From Pseudoalteromonas marina (GTDB lineage Bacteria > Pseudomonadota > Gammaproteobacteria > Enterobacterales > Alteromonadaceae), in the NCBI RefSeq assembly GCF_000238335.3, contig NZ_AHCB03000006.1, positions 124,001 through 188,000 on the forward strand: a DNA stretch of 64,000 bases, read 5' to 3'. A program made the position numbers and the translations under genes. Below the pieces are notes generated by a model. It was not told where the DNA came from, made no database searches, and saw only the letters and a list, made by a program, of their open reading frames with translations. Every line of letters begins with the position of its first letter. The stretch's first letter is position 1. Below, piece after piece: positions 7,344 to 17,564 of the stretch.

Positions 7344-9815
7344 TTAGAAAGTGTTACTAATATTAAAACTGATGGTCTTCGTATCGTCATCTTCTTCTTT
7401 TTGCAATGGATACGCAAAACTAATCAGCATTGGACCCATTGGAGAGATCCACTGTAATGATAAACCGGTCGATACTCTAAAACGCATAGGATCTGAATAA
7501 TCATCCAGCTTATTGCGTTGATCTACGAGTAAGTTTTGATAACGGTCTACGCTAAACTCTGTGTCCCATACGTTTGCAGCATCAACAAAAAAGCTGGTAC
7601 GCACTGAACTTGTGTTTTCTTCATCTAAAAACGGCGTAGGAACGATTAACTCCATACCCGCCACCGCTTTGGCGTTACCACCAATTCGACCTTGTGGTAT
7701 TAACTGGTCAAACTCCGACGCACTATTGATAGGACCTGAGGTAGAACCATCTGGGTTTAGTGTTCCAGGAATCGTCGTTGCAATACGTGACACAGCTTGT
7801 GGCAATATTGTATTACGGTCAAAGCCACGTAGTTCCATTTCCGTAATACGGAAGAACTCTTGGAATGGAAGCGTTTGATCGTATCCATTTGTTGACCCAT
7901 AACCATTACCATAACCGAGCGCCGCACGAGCCGAGAAAACCCAGCGATGGTCGTTAGATATTGGCCAATAAAAGCGTGAATCGTAATTAAGCTTGAAGTA
8001 AGTTAAATCTGAGTTCGGTGTAGTCCCCGTTAAATTTAACGTTTGGCGTGAACCCGCTGTCGGGAATAAACCACGGTTAACCGTTATACGTGACCAACCA
8101 ACACTTAATTCATATTTGGTAAAGTCAAAGCCTGCATCAGGGTTTTCAGGGTCAAAAAATGTCTCACGTAATACACGCGTTTGCTCGTACTCGGCAATAT
8201 CTGACAGCTCTTCTTTTATCCAACGAACACCAAAATTAACCCGGTTGATTGCATCAATCGGAAAACCAATATTTGTACCTAAACCATAACTTTTTGATTT
8301 GTAATCTACAAGACTAAACTTACTTGCGTCGTAGTTTCGGTAAAAAATACTGCTGCCTTGTGAAACACCATCTGGTGTAAAATAAGGGTCGGTATACGAT
8401 AAACTGACACTTTCAGAGCCAGTAGAAGTATTTAAATTTAAACCAATTTGGTTGCCTGTTCCTAAGAAGTTAGATTCAGTCACACCAATATTAAACTGTA
8501 GACCTAGGTATGAACCATAAGCAAGGCCAGCATTAAAGCTACCGGCAGATTGTTCTTTTACTGTGAAATCTACGTCAACTTGGTCGTCTACACCTGGCAC
8601 AGGGACTACGTTAAAATCAACAGTTTCCATATAAGGTAAACGTTGAATTTGTAGCTTTGAACGCTCAAGGTTCTGGTTTGATAACCATGCACCTTCTAGC
8701 TGCGTCATTTCGCGGCGCAATACTTCGTCAGCGGTGTTTTGGTTACCACCAACAATTATACGACGAACATAAACACGCTTACCTGGGTTAACAGATAAAG
8801 TTAACTGAACTTCTTGCTTTTCGTCATCAATTTCAGGAATTGTGCGCACTTCAGCATTTGCATAACCAAAACGTGCTAAATAACTTTTAATAAACTCTTC
8901 TGAAGAGGTTACAACAGAACCATTGTAAAGCTCACCAGCTCTGAGTGGGATAACACTTTTAATTAAATCTTCACGACCGAGTAAGTCACCAATAAAATCA
9001 AAGCCTTTAACCTTGTATTTAACGCCTTCGGTAAGGTTGGCCGTAACATATACAGATTCACGCTCTGGGCTTACCGATACCTGCGTCGAATCAATATTAA
9101 AACGTAAGTAACCACGGTCTAAATAAAAGCTGCGGATTTTTTCTAAATCACCTTCAATGGTTTGTTTTTGGTAGCGATCGCTACCCATAAATTGCCACCA
9201 AGGTAAATCTTGCTGAGACTCAGCAAGTTTTAATAATTCTTCGTTAGAAAAAAGCTCGTTACCCACTAAGTTAATTTGGCGGATAGACGCGGCATCACCT
9301 TCATCAAACTCCAATTTAAGTTTTACGCGGTTACGTGGCAATTTAGTAACGCTGATATCAACCGTTGCATTGTATTTACCAATACTATGGAAAAACTCTA
9401 CTAAGCCTTTTTCAATATTATCAATTACGGTTTTATCTAATGGTTCGCCTTGGCGAATATCTTGTTGATCAAGCGACTCGTTAAGTTGCTCATCTTTGAT
9501 ATCTTTATTGCCTTCAAACTCAATGAAGCTAATTGTTGGGCGCTCTGTTACTTTAAAAATAACGTTGTTGCCATCACGTAATGCTTTGATGTTGTCGAAG
9601 TGACCAGAACGATAAAGTGACTTTATTGTTTTTGAAATTGTGTAGTCATCTACATTATCGCCTACGTTAATAGGAATATGAGTCAATGCAGCACCAAGTG
9701 CTACGCGTTGTAAGCCTTCAACTTTCAAGTCTTCAACAATAAAGGAAGTTTGGCCTAGGGCGGCAAAGCTTGCACCCAATAAACTTGAAACTGCCAAATG
9801 TTTTTTTATAGCCAT
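7344..9815 (-). CDS. bamA: Outer-membrane protein assembly factor BamA
   Basis: The central subunit of the BAM machine that inserts beta-barrel proteins into the outer membrane. The start chosen is the ATG at 9815 (MAIKKHLAVSSLLG), which gives a proper signal peptide and 823 residues; an upstream in-frame ATG at 9857 would put 14 polar residues in front of it. Five POTRA domains occupy about residues 25-420 and the 16-strand barrel the rest, ending in NISNTF with the terminal Phe typical of barrel substrates. It lies between rseP and skp. I saw no clear sigma-E promoter in the 96 bp upstream. Confidence 0.95.
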   Translation of the reverse strand: MAIKKHLAVSSLLGASFAALGQTSFIVEDLKVEGLQRVALGAALTHIPINVGDNVDDYTISKTIKSLYRSGHFDNIKALRDGNNVIFKVTERPTISFIEFEGNKDIKDEQLNESLDQQDIRQGEPLDKTVIDNIEKGLVEFFHSIGKYNATVDISVTKLPRNRVKLKLEFDEGDAASIRQINLVGNELFSNEELLKLAESQQDLPWWQFMGSDRYQKQTIEGDLEKIRSFYLDRGYLRFNIDSTQVSVSPERESVYVTANLTEGVKYKVKGFDFIGDLLGREDLIKSVIPLRAGELYNGSVVTSSEEFIKSYLARFGYANAEVRTIPEIDDEKQEVQLTLSVNPGKRVYVRRIIVGGNQNTADEVLRREMTQLEGAWLSNQNLERSKLQIQRLPYMETVDFNVVPVPGVDDQVDVDFTVKEQSAGSFNAGLAYGSYLGLQFNIGVTESNFLGTGNQIGLNLNTSTGSESVSLSYTDPYFTPDGVSQGSSIFYRNYDASKFSLVDYKSKSYGLGTNIGFPIDAINRVNFGVRWIKEELSDIAEYEQTRVLRETFFDPENPDAGFDFTKYELSVGWSRITVNRGLFPTAGSRQTLNLTGTTPNSDLTYFKLNYDSRFYWPISNDHRWVFSARAALGYGNGYGSTNGYDQTLPFQEFFRITEMELRGFDRNTILPQAVSRIATTIPGTLNPDGSTSGPINSASEFDQLIPQGRIGGNAKAVAGMELIVPTPFLDEENTSSVRTSFFVDAANVWDTEFSVDRYQNLLVDQRNKLDDYSDPMRFRVSTGLSLQWISPMGPMLISFAYPLQKEEDDDTKTISFNISNTF

Positions 9816-9911
9816 TTTATTATCTTTATCCTTTACAACTGTATTACCGCTTAACACCTAAAATACGGGTGCGTTACAATCGTGTTCTAATTAGTAAATG
9901 TTGCGCTGTAA

Positions 9912-11264
9912 TTACAAACGCGATACATCATTGAACAAAGCGAAACATGTTAGAAAAATGAGTAGCAACGCTCCCACTTTAAAACCAAATTCTTGCGTCT
10001 TTTCAGAGACCGGCTTTTTACGAAAAAGTTCAATTATGTAATACATTAAGTGTCCACCATCAAGCACTGGCAGAGGTAATAAATTAAATACGCCCAAGTT
10101 AACGCTTATCAGGGCTAAAAAGCTTAAAAAAGCAACTAAACCATAGCTTACGCTAGTCCCCGCTCCCACTGCAATACCAACAGGACCACTTAAGTTTTTA
10201 ACCGAAACCTGACCCGTAATTAAATTACCAATCATGTCAAAGCTCAGCGTAATCAACCGCCAAGTTTCTTTTGTACCACGAACAATACTATCAAGTGGTC
10301 CAAAACTTCGCGATTGTACATACCCCTCTGGCCATTGCTGAACAACAGGTGCTACACCTAAAAAACCTTGTTCTATACCATTGTTGCCAACACGCCCTTG
10401 TGGGGTCACTGTTATGCTTTTTATACTATCTTGTCTTTTTACACTAAATTGTAAAGATTTGTTAGCCGATTGCGTAATTACATTAACTAATTGCGGCCAA
10501 TTGCTTATAGTTTCACCGTTTACAGCCAAAATAGTATCGTTAACTTGCAAATTTGCTTGTTCCGCTGCTGAATTTTTAGTCACCGCTGCAACCGTTAATG
10601 TTGCTTGTGGCCTAAAGGGGACAATACCCAAAGAGGTTAGTGGAGGAACATCTTGTTGGTCGAGCTTCCAACCATCAATATTGAGCGTTTTGACTCGTGT
10701 TTGTAAGTTTTCATCGCGAACTGTAATCTCTACGCGCTCTTCACCTAATCGCGACATAAAAGCAAACGTCGCGTCTTGCCACGTGGTTATATTATCATCA
10801 CCAATTTTAATAATGTGTTGGCTTGGCATAAGCCCGGCTTGCTCTGCTCGGCTTCCTTCAGTAATGCTGCCTACGACTGGTTTTACCGATTGCACACCCA
10901 CCATGTACATCACCGCTAACGCAAAAATAGCAAACAAAAAATTTGCCATAGGCCCAGCTGCAACAATAGCAATACGTGCTTGTACTGACTTTGAGTTAAA
11001 CGATAAATGTCGCTGATTTGCTGGAACATCGTCCACACGCTCATCAAGCATTTTGACATATCCACCTAGTGGAATAGCTGCTATGACATATTCTGTATTG
11101 TATTTATCGTGCCATTTAATTAAGGGCTTACCAAAACCAATAGAAAAGCGTAGCACCTTAACACCCGCCTTTCGTGCTACCCAAAAATGGCCATACTCAT
11201 GCACAGTAACTAAAATACCTAATGCCAAAATAAATGAGCCAAGATTCCAAATAAAATCAAACAT
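9912..11264 (-). CDS. rseP: Site-2 zinc metalloprotease RseP
   Basis: An inner-membrane site-2 protease that cleaves RseA and releases sigma-E under envelope stress. It has the zinc motif HEYGH at residues 22-26 in the first helix, two central PDZ domains (about 115-310), and the second active-site motif NLLPLPVLDGG with Asn394 and Asp402, the same numbers as E. coli. The full length is 450 residues. It follows dxr by a single base. Confidence 0.95.
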   Translation of the reverse strand: MFDFIWNLGSFILALGILVTVHEYGHFWVARKAGVKVLRFSIGFGKPLIKWHDKYNTEYVIAAIPLGGYVKMLDERVDDVPANQRHLSFNSKSVQARIAIVAAGPMANFLFAIFALAVMYMVGVQSVKPVVGSITEGSRAEQAGLMPSQHIIKIGDDNITTWQDATFAFMSRLGEERVEITVRDENLQTRVKTLNIDGWKLDQQDVPPLTSLGIVPFRPQATLTVAAVTKNSAAEQANLQVNDTILAVNGETISNWPQLVNVITQSANKSLQFSVKRQDSIKSITVTPQGRVGNNGIEQGFLGVAPVVQQWPEGYVQSRSFGPLDSIVRGTKETWRLITLSFDMIGNLITGQVSVKNLSGPVGIAVGAGTSVSYGLVAFLSFLALISVNLGVFNLLPLPVLDGGHLMYYIIELFRKKPVSEKTQEFGFKVGALLLIFLTCFALFNDVSRL

Positions 11265-11265
11265 A

Positions 11266-12471
11266 CTAATGAGCCACTTTATTTATAAACTGAGTTGCAC
11301 TGAGACGTGCAAGCTCATCGCATTGTAATATTTCATCTAAACTCTGTACGTTGGTGAATTGAGCCGACTCTAAGGTTTGTGCATTAATTTTATAAATATC
11401 TGTAAAACCAATTTTACCTTTTAAAAATGCAGCAACAGCTATCTCATTTGCAGCATTAACGGTCGTTGTTGCCCCCTGCCCCGCCGAACATGCATCAATA
11501 GCAAGTTGCAAATTAGGGTAACGGGTAAAGTCAGGTTTAGTGAACGAAAAATCACAAATATCAGAAAAATTAAGCGGTTTAACACCTGCGTCAATTCGTT
11601 TTGGGAACGCTAATGCATGAGCAATAGGCGTACGCATATCAGGATTACCCATTTGCGCTAAAATTGAGCCATCATGATACTGAACCATCGAGTGAATAAT
11701 ACTTTGAGGATGAATAACAACGTCAATATCATCGCTATTACAGTTAAATAGCCACTTGGCTTCAATAAACTCAAGGCCTTTGTTCATCATAGTTGCGGAG
11801 TCTACTGAGATTTTTTGACCCATAGACCAATTAGGATGAGCTACCGCTTCACTAACGGTGACATCTTTTAAGGTACGTATATCACGCGTTAGAAATGGAC
11901 CGCCTGAACCGGTAAGTAAGATTTTACTGACACCATTATCTTGCAGATTTTTATCGCTTTGAGCATTTTGTAGTGAGTGAGGTAGACACTGAAAAATAGC
12001 GTTATGTTCGCTGTCGATTGGCAGTAAAGTTGCTTTGTGCTTTTTAACTTTATCAATGAACAATTGGCCCGACATAACCAGCGATTCTTTATTCGCAAGC
12101 AACACTTTTTTACCTGCTTCAACCGCACTGAGTGTAGGTAACAAGCCTGCGGATCCAACAATGGCAGACATAACTATATCTACATCAGGGTGCGCACATA
12201 AATCACTCATTGCCTGTTGTGAATGCATAATCAGAGTTTGGCACGCTGTACCCTTTAAATGCAATGACAGTTCTTCTGCTGCACTTTGTGTTGCCATGAC
12301 AGCATAAAGGGGTGAATGGTTAATACAAAGCTCAGCCATTTTTTTTGCATTTTGACCCGCTGTTAAAGCAAATACATCAAACAAATCACTGTTTTTTGCT
12401 ACAACATCAAGTGTACTTAAACCAATTGACCCCGTAGCACCTAAAATAACTAGCTGCTGCTTATGACTCAT
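11266..12471 (-). CDS. dxr: 1-deoxy-D-xylulose 5-phosphate reductoisomerase
   Basis: The second enzyme of the MEP isoprenoid pathway, NADPH- and metal-dependent, making MEP from DXP. The start is the ATG at 12471, which overlaps the cdsA stop as ATGA and gives MSHKQQLVILGATGSIG with the nucleotide-binding motif near the N-terminus; this yields 401 residues. The conserved IDSEHNAIFQC (substrate/metal site) is present. Its neighbours uppS, cdsA and rseP link isoprenoid and envelope synthesis. An ATG at 12495 lies within cdsA and is less likely. Confidence 0.95.
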   Translation of the reverse strand: MSHKQQLVILGATGSIGLSTLDVVAKNSDLFDVFALTAGQNAKKMAELCINHSPLYAVMATQSAAEELSLHLKGTACQTLIMHSQQAMSDLCAHPDVDIVMSAIVGSAGLLPTLSAVEAGKKVLLANKESLVMSGQLFIDKVKKHKATLLPIDSEHNAIFQCLPHSLQNAQSDKNLQDNGVSKILLTGSGGPFLTRDIRTLKDVTVSEAVAHPNWSMGQKISVDSATMMNKGLEFIEAKWLFNCNSDDIDVVIHPQSIIHSMVQYHDGSILAQMGNPDMRTPIAHALAFPKRIDAGVKPLNFSDICDFSFTKPDFTRYPNLQLAIDACSAGQGATTTVNAANEIAVAAFLKGKIGFTDIYKINAQTLESAQFTNVQSLDEILQCDELARLSATQFINKVAH

Positions 12472-13334
12472 AAACTTAAAGTCCATGCATAACACATTAC
12501 AAACATAGGCGCGGCTGCTGTTAAGCTGTCAATGCGATCTAAAATACCGCCATGCCCAGGTAAGCATTTGCCACTGTCTTTAAGGCCTGCTTCACGTTTA
12601 AACATACTTTCAAGTAAATCGCCAATTGCCGAAAATAGCGCTATAAATGCCGTCATAATGGCGTAAATCGGCCATACGGCTAAATCCACGTCGGTAAAAT
12701 GACAAAACGCCATAACAAATAATACTGATGCAACAATACCACCGGCAAGGCCTTCAATTGTTTTATTTGGACTTACTTTTGGCATAAGTTTGTGTTTACC
12801 AAAACTTTTACCTGTAAAATACGCACCAATATCAGCGCTCCATACAATACCTAATACAACCAAAATCAGCATAGAGCCAAAGTGAGTAGATTCAAGGTAT
12901 TGCGCACTACGAAGAGTATTGAGCGCAAGCCATAGCGGCACTAAAGTCAGAAGCCCTGCAATGCCACGCATTACTAGCCCTTCATTCCACGCTTTTGCCA
13001 TTGCTGGATAACGCCATACTAAGTAACTAGCAACAATCCACCATGCAAACGCCAAAGTAAATAAATAATTAGCATCGCCCACTAGCTGACCATTTTGCCA
13101 AAGCGACTCTATCGGCCAGTGTAAATTAAGCACAGCAAGTAAAGCTGCAACAAGCACAACAAAGGCGCCTCTTTTTATTTTGTCACATAGCCCCATAAAA
13201 GCTGACCACTCCCAAGCGCCCATTAAAACGATGGCGGCGGCAAAGTAACTAAATAACGTCAATGGTGTATAAAAAACCAAGGCGAGCGCTGCGGGTGCTA
13301 ACACTAGCGAGGTTAAAATGCGTTGTTTTAACAA
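12468..13334 (-). CDS. cdsA: Phosphatidate cytidylyltransferase
   Basis: Makes CDP-diacylglycerol from phosphatidate and CTP in the inner membrane. About eight hydrophobic helices are visible, and the C-terminal family signature KREAGLKDSGKCLPGHGG is complete. I take the TTG at 13334, which has AAGGG eight bases upstream and gives 288 residues starting LLKQRILTS; the longer frame from 13397 would overlap uppS by 43 bp and add a polar arm absent from the family. With this start it lies 20 bp after uppS, and its stop overlaps the dxr start. Confidence 0.92.
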   Translation of the reverse strand: MLKQRILTSLVLAPAALALVFYTPLTLFSYFAAAIVLMGAWEWSAFMGLCDKIKRGAFVVLVAALLAVLNLHWPIESLWQNGQLVGDANYLFTLAFAWWIVASYLVWRYPAMAKAWNEGLVMRGIAGLLTLVPLWLALNTLRSAQYLESTHFGSMLILVVLGIVWSADIGAYFTGKSFGKHKLMPKVSPNKTIEGLAGGIVASVLFVMAFCHFTDVDLAVWPIYAIMTAFIALFSAIGDLLESMFKREAGLKDSGKCLPGHGGILDRIDSLTAAAPMFVMCYAWTLSL

Positions 13335-13354
13335 AATTGTGACCCTTAATCTAT

Positions 13355-14116
13355 TTAGGTTTGAGCGAGTAATTGTTTTATTTGTTCGCCCGTACAACCA
13401 AATCGTCGCTCTCTAGCAACGTAACACGCAATGGCCTCAGCAAATGCTGCTTCATTAAAATCAGGCCAAAGTGTTTCGGTAAAGTAAAGTTCTGCGTAAG
13501 CTGCTTGCCATAGTAAAAAGTTACTAATGCGAACATCGCCCCCCGTTCGAATAAGTAAATCGGGTTCAGGTTGATCGGCCATGCTCATATGCTGCGCAAT
13601 ACGCTCTTCAGTAATATCTTGTGCGTCTATGTCACCGCTTGCAACTTGCATTGCGAGTTGTTTAGCCGCGTTTGCCATATCCCAACGGCCACCATAATTG
13701 GCAGCCACATTTAAACACAACCCTGTGTTATTTTCTGTCAGTTGCTGCGCACTATGTACTTTGTTTTGCAACCCTTCAGAAAACCGAGATAGGTCTCCAA
13801 TGATGGTTAGTTTTACATTGTTTTTGTGAAGCTTTTTAACCTCTTTTGTTAATACAAACAAAAAAAGCTCCATTAACGTATTTACTTCGTCTTCAGGGCG
13901 GCGCCAGTTTTCACTGCTAAATGCAAATAAGGTTAACGATTGTACGCCTAATTTAGTACAAAACTGAACAGATTGACGAACAGCGTCCACGCCTTTTTTG
14001 TGCCCATACACACGAGGCCTATTTCTAGCTTGCGCCCAACGCCCGTTCCCGTCCATGATGATAGCAACATGCTTAGGTAAACATTGTTGTGAAATTGTAT
14101 CAGCGTTTAAAGCCAT
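13355..14116 (-). CDS. uppS: Undecaprenyl diphosphate synthase
   Basis: The cytosolic cis-prenyltransferase that makes undecaprenyl diphosphate, the carrier for cell-wall and O-antigen units. The start chosen is the ATG at 14116, giving 253 residues with [12 protein letters not shown] near the N-terminus (catalytic Asp) and [11 protein letters not shown], the conserved substrate site, near the C-terminus. Earlier in-frame starts (14134, 14194) fall in or before a terminator hairpin and would lengthen the protein beyond the family norm. Confidence 0.94.
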   Translation of the reverse strand: MALNADTISQQCLPKHVAIIMDGNGRWAQARNRPRVYGHKKGVDAVRQSVQFCTKLGVQSLTLFAFSSENWRRPEDEVNTLMELFLFVLTKEVKKLHKNNVKLTIIGDLSRFSEGLQNKVHSAQQLTENNTGLCLNVAANYGGRWDMANAAKQLAMQVASGDIDAQDITEERIAQHMSMADQPEPDLLIRTGGDVRISNFLLWQAAYAELYFTETLWPDFNEAAFAEAIACYVARERRFGCTGEQIKQLLAQT

Positions 14117-14132
14117 AAATATCGAGTATTCC

Positions 14133-14170
14133 ATAAAAAAACGCCGCCTAGTATAACCCAGACGGCGTTT
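14133..14170 (-). terminator. Terminator or attenuator between frr and uppS
   Basis: On the minus strand AACGCCG pairs with CGGCGTT (14163-14169 with 14140-14146) across a 16-base loop, and the stem runs into seven T residues. It lies between the frr stop and the uppS start, so it should separate the pyrH-frr unit from uppS-cdsA-dxr at least in part. Confidence 0.75.
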
Positions 14171-14215
14171 CAAAACTAATATATTTGTATACACTAGCTC
14201 AGCTTATTTAGCTGT

Positions 14216-14773
14216 TTAGATTTCCATCAACTCAGCTTCTTTCGCTGTTAATTGAGTGTCCATTTCTTTGATAAATTTATCTGTTAACTTTTGGATTGCA
14301 TCTTCGCCTTGGCGCGCTTCGTCCTCAGAGATATCTTTATCTTTTAATAGTGCTTTAATATCACCATTAGCATCACGGCGAATATTACGAACAGCAACAC
14401 GGCCGCCTTCAACTTCGCCACGTACAATTTTAATTAAATCTTTACGGCGCTCTTCTGTAAGTGGAGGAAGTGGCACACGAATAACTGTACCAGCCGACAT
14501 AGGGTTTAAACCTAAGTCAGACGCCATAATCGCTTTTTCAACGGCTTGCGCTAATGACTTGTCAAAAACACCAATGGCAAGCGTACGTGAATCTTCAATT
14601 GTTACATTTGCAACTTGATTTAACGGTGTAGGAGCACCGTAGTAAGACACCATAATGCCATCTAAAATTGCAGGGTGAGCACGGCCAGTACGAATTTTAG
14701 AAAGTTGGCTACCTAGTGCTGTTACACTCTTTTGCATGCGCGCTTGCGCATCTTTTTGAATATCGTTAATCAC
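14216..14773 (-). CDS. frr: Ribosome recycling factor
   Basis: A 185-residue factor that, with EF-G, splits the post-termination ribosome. The length and the family-typical [19 protein letters not shown] and [20 protein letters not shown] stretches are clear. It is 13 bp after pyrH in the universal pyrH-frr pair, and a terminator hairpin follows about 45 bp downstream. Confidence 0.97.
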   Translation of the reverse strand: MINDIQKDAQARMQKSVTALGSQLSKIRTGRAHPAILDGIMVSYYGAPTPLNQVANVTIEDSRTLAIGVFDKSLAQAVEKAIMASDLGLNPMSAGTVIRVPLPPLTEERRKDLIKIVRGEVEGGRVAVRNIRRDANGDIKALLKDKDISEDEARQGEDAIQKLTDKFIKEMDTQLTAKEAELMEI

Positions 14774-14786
14774 GGTTCAATCCTAA

Positions 14787-15536
14787 TTATTTGATTACTT
14801 CATCTGAGGCTTGTGAAGAGATAAGTGTTCCTTCTTCTTCACCCATAATTACGCGTTTTAACGCGCCTGATTTATTCATGTTAAATACGCTTAATGGCAT
14901 ATTGTGATCGCGGGCTAAAGTAAATGCCGCTAAATCCATAACTTTTAATTCTTTATCAATAATTTCATTGTAGCTTAAGTGACGGTAAAGTGTCGCTTCT
15001 GGGTTTTTCACAGGATCGTCACTGAACACGCCATCAACCTTTGTTGCTTTAATAACTGTATCAGCTTCAATCTCAATACCACGTAGACACGCAGCAGAAT
15101 CTGTAGTGAAAAACGGGTTACCCGTACCCGCTGCAAAAATAACAACGCGGCCAGTTTTTAATAAGCTTATTGCTTCAGCCCAGTTGTATGCATCACATAC
15201 ACCATTAAGTGGAATAGCAGACATTAATCGACAGTTTACAAAAGCACGATGCAGCGCATCACGCATTGCAAGGCCATTCATTACCGTTGCAAGCATACCC
15301 ATGTGATCGCCTACTACACGGTTCATACCCGCTTCAGCTAATGACCCACCGCGTAAAAAATTACCGCCGCCAATAACTAAACCCACTTCTACGTCGAGCT
15401 CTACTAACTCTTTAATTTCTTGTGCCATACGGTCTAAAACTTTAGGGTCGATGCCGAAGCCTTCGTCTCCCATTAAAGCTTCACCACTTAATTTGAGAAG
15501 AACACGTCTAAAAATAGGTTTGCGATTGATAGTCAT
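14787..15536 (-). CDS. pyrH: UMP kinase
   Basis: Phosphorylates UMP to UDP. It is a 249-residue member of the amino acid kinase fold with the phosphate loop KLSGEALMG near residue 15, GGGNFLRGG near 60 and the nucleotide site [11 protein letters not shown]. The C-terminus is a few residues longer than in E. coli. It is separated from tsf by 158 bp that include a terminator, so it probably also has its own promoter. Confidence 0.96.
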   Translation of the reverse strand: MTINRKPIFRRVLLKLSGEALMGDEGFGIDPKVLDRMAQEIKELVELDVEVGLVIGGGNFLRGGSLAEAGMNRVVGDHMGMLATVMNGLAMRDALHRAFVNCRLMSAIPLNGVCDAYNWAEAISLLKTGRVVIFAAGTGNPFFTTDSAACLRGIEIEADTVIKATKVDGVFSDDPVKNPEATLYRHLSYNEIIDKELKVMDLAAFTLARDHNMPLSVFNMNKSGALKRVIMGEEEGTLISSQASDEVIK

Positions 15537-15567
15537 AGTTTTGGGGCCAACTTTTATTGAATTATGG

Positions 15568-15616
15568 ATAAAAAATAACCGCGCTTATGTTAAACATAAA
15601 AGCGCGGTTATTTTAA
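15568..15616 (-). terminator. Intrinsic terminator after tsf
   Basis: A 14-bp stem (15573-15586 with 15600-15613) rich in GC at its core (ACCGCGCTT) is followed on the minus strand by a T-run. It closes the rpsB-tsf transcript ahead of pyrH. Confidence 0.85.
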
Positions 15617-15694
15617 AGAATTTCTAAGCGTGAAGCAAAAGCAAATAGTACTTTAATTGCATCTAATTTCCTTGTCCTTCACAGTTAGTCAATC

Positions 15695-16546
15695 TTACTC
15701 ACCTTTAGCAGCAGCAATTTGAGCAGCAACTTCAGCAGCAAAATCTTCTTCTTTTTTCTCGATACCTTCACCAACTTCTACACGTACGAAGCCAGTAACT
15801 GTTGCGTTTTTCTCTTTAAGAACATCGCCAACAGATTTTTTAGGTTCCATGATGAATGCTTGACCAGTAAGAGAAACCTCACCAGTAAACTTCTTCATGC
15901 GACCAACAACCATTTTTTCAGCGATTTCAGCAGGCTTGCCTTCGTTCATCGCGATATCGATTTGAACTTGCTTCTCTTTTTCTACAACATCTGCAGGAAC
16001 ATCAGCAGGTGTTAAGTACTCAGGGCTTGAAGCAGCAACGTGCATTGCAACGTGCTTAAGTGTTTCTTCGTCAGCAACACCAGCAACAACAACACCAATA
16101 CGCTCACCGTGACGGTACTCAACTAGGTTTTCACCAGCGATGTACTGTAGACGACGTACGTTGATGTTTTCACCAATTTTAGTTACTAGCTCAACACGGT
16201 CTTCTTCAAACTTAGCTTGTAAGTCTTCGATAGAAATTGTTTCAGCGATTGCAGCGTCAGCAACTTTGTTAGCAAATGCTAAGAAGCTTACATCTTTTGC
16301 AACGAAGTCTGTTTGACAGTTAACTTCAACAAGTACCGCAACACCTGCATTTTGCTTGATGATGATAGTACCTTCAGCAGCAATGTTACCTGCTTTTTTA
16401 GCAGCCTTTGCAGCACCGCTCTTACGCATGTTTTCAATCGCTAACTCGATGTCACCATCAGTCTCAGTTAACGCTTTTTTACAATCCATCATGCCAGCGC
16501 CTGTACGCTCGCGTAATTCTTTAACTAGGGCAGTAGTTACAGCCAT
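15695..16546 (-). CDS. tsf: Elongation factor Ts
   Basis: The nucleotide exchange factor for EF-Tu. The 283 residues have the N-terminal UBA-like domain with [16 protein letters not shown] and the TDFVAKD motif that contacts EF-Tu. A good ribosome binding site (GAGGATTT) precedes the ATG. It is co-transcribed with rpsB across a 104-bp spacer that contains two hairpins. Confidence 0.97.
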   Translation of the reverse strand: MAVTTALVKELRERTGAGMMDCKKALTETDGDIELAIENMRKSGAAKAAKKAGNIAAEGTIIIKQNAGVAVLVEVNCQTDFVAKDVSFLAFANKVADAAIAETISIEDLQAKFEEDRVELVTKIGENINVRRLQYIAGENLVEYRHGERIGVVVAGVADEETLKHVAMHVAASSPEYLTPADVPADVVEKEKQVQIDIAMNEGKPAEIAEKMVVGRMKKFTGEVSLTGQAFIMEPKKSVGDVLKEKNATVTGFVRVEVGEGIEKKEEDFAAEVAAQIAAAKGE

Positions 16547-16581
16547 TAGTAAATCCTCAAATCTGAAATCTGGTTTAGATA

Positions 16582-16639
16582 AGCGGGTTACCCGCTCTAC
16601 AAGAATAGCAAGTCTTCATCCAATTAAGATGAAGACTTG
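16582..16639 (-). promoter_or_regulatory. Two hairpins in the rpsB-tsf spacer
   Basis: Reading towards tsf, the spacer first forms a 12-bp perfect stem with a 7-base loop (16609-16620 with 16628-16639), then a 6-bp stem AGCGGG/CCCGCT with a 3-base loop (16582-16596). Neither is followed by a T-run, so pausing, RNA processing or partial attenuation is more likely than full termination. Confidence 0.65.
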
Positions 16640-16650
16640 ATGACAGCTAA

Positions 16651-17379
16651 TTACTCAGCTTCAACGAAATCGTCATTCTCAGCTTGAGCAACGATGTTAT
16701 TCTCGCGACCTTCAGTGATAGCAGCTGCAACAGCGCTAGTGTAAAGGGTTACAGCACGGATAGCATCATCGTTACCAGGAACGATGAAATCAACGCCGTC
16801 TGGATTAGAGTTAGTATCTACGATTGCAACAACTGGAATACCTAGGTTGTTAGCTTCACGGATAGCAATGTGCTCGTGGTCAGCATCGATAACAAAGATC
16901 GCGTCTGGAAGACCGCCCATGTTTTTGATACCACCAAGGCTCTTTTCAAGCTTTTCCATTTCGCGGTTAAGCATTAACGTTTCTTTCTTAGTTAATTTCT
17001 CGAAAGTACCGTCTTGGCTTTGGATTTCAAGGTCTTTAAGACGCTTGATTGATTGACGTACTGTTTTCCAGTTAGTCAACATGCCACCTAACCAGCGGTG
17101 GTTAACGTAAAACTGATCGCTTGCGATAGCAGCTTCTTTAACTGCGTCGCTTGCTGCGCGCTTAGTACCAACGAAAAGAACTTTACCTTTGTTTGCAGCA
17201 GCGCCACTTAAAAACTTAAGTGCGTTGTTGAACATTGGTACAGTTTGCTCAAGGTTGATGATATGTACACGGTTACGAGTGCCGAAGATGAAAGGCTTCA
17301 TCTTAGGGTTCCAGTAACGTGCTTGGTGACCAAAGTGAACACCAGCTTGAAGCATGTCGCGCATTGAAACGTTTGCCAT
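16651..17379 (-). CDS. rpsB: 30S ribosomal protein S2
   Basis: A 242-residue small-subunit protein with the typical [21 protein letters not shown]-terminus and the [12 protein letters not shown] and [14 protein letters not shown] motifs near the C-terminus. It begins the rpsB-tsf operon, divergent from map. A long leader with a strong promoter lies upstream and contains an element that may bind S2 for autogenous control. Confidence 0.98.
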   Translation of the reverse strand: MANVSMRDMLQAGVHFGHQARYWNPKMKPFIFGTRNRVHIINLEQTVPMFNNALKFLSGAAANKGKVLFVGTKRAASDAVKEAAIASDQFYVNHRWLGGMLTNWKTVRQSIKRLKDLEIQSQDGTFEKLTKKETLMLNREMEKLEKSLGGIKNMGGLPDAIFVIDADHEHIAIREANNLGIPVVAIVDTNSNPDGVDFIVPGNDDAIRAVTLYTSAVAAAITEGRENNIVAQAENDDFVEAE

Positions 17380-17402
17380 TTTATAGATCCTCTATAGTTG
17401 TT

Positions 17403-17445
17403 TAGGGTTAGGCCTCCACATATCCCATAGCACCAACACCGAAGT
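17403..17445 (-). promoter_or_regulatory. Candidate S2 autoregulatory element in rpsB leader
   Basis: About 25 bases upstream of the rpsB ATG the leader reads GGTGTTGGTGCTATGGGATA then TGTGGAGGCC (minus strand). A conserved structured element in rpsB leaders that binds S2 is known in gammaproteobacteria; matching this stretch to it is from memory and not from an alignment. Confidence 0.45.
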
Positions 17446-17564
17446 ATTTAAACTTCTAATGCACCCAAGTGTATGTGACGATACGTGTGTGTGTTAAAAT
17501 CAAATTGTGTTTGCCTTAAATACAAAAAATCATTTAAGAATTTATTTGTAAAAAGACGGCGCGC

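Noticed and set aside
9815..9911. Sigma-E promoter directly upstream of bamA
   Set aside because: No GGAACTT-type -35 with a suitable -10 could be found in this short gap.
10381..11016. 211-codon open frame opposite rseP
   Set aside because: Antisense to a certain gene with no recognisable domain or ribosome site; a shadow of rseP codon use.
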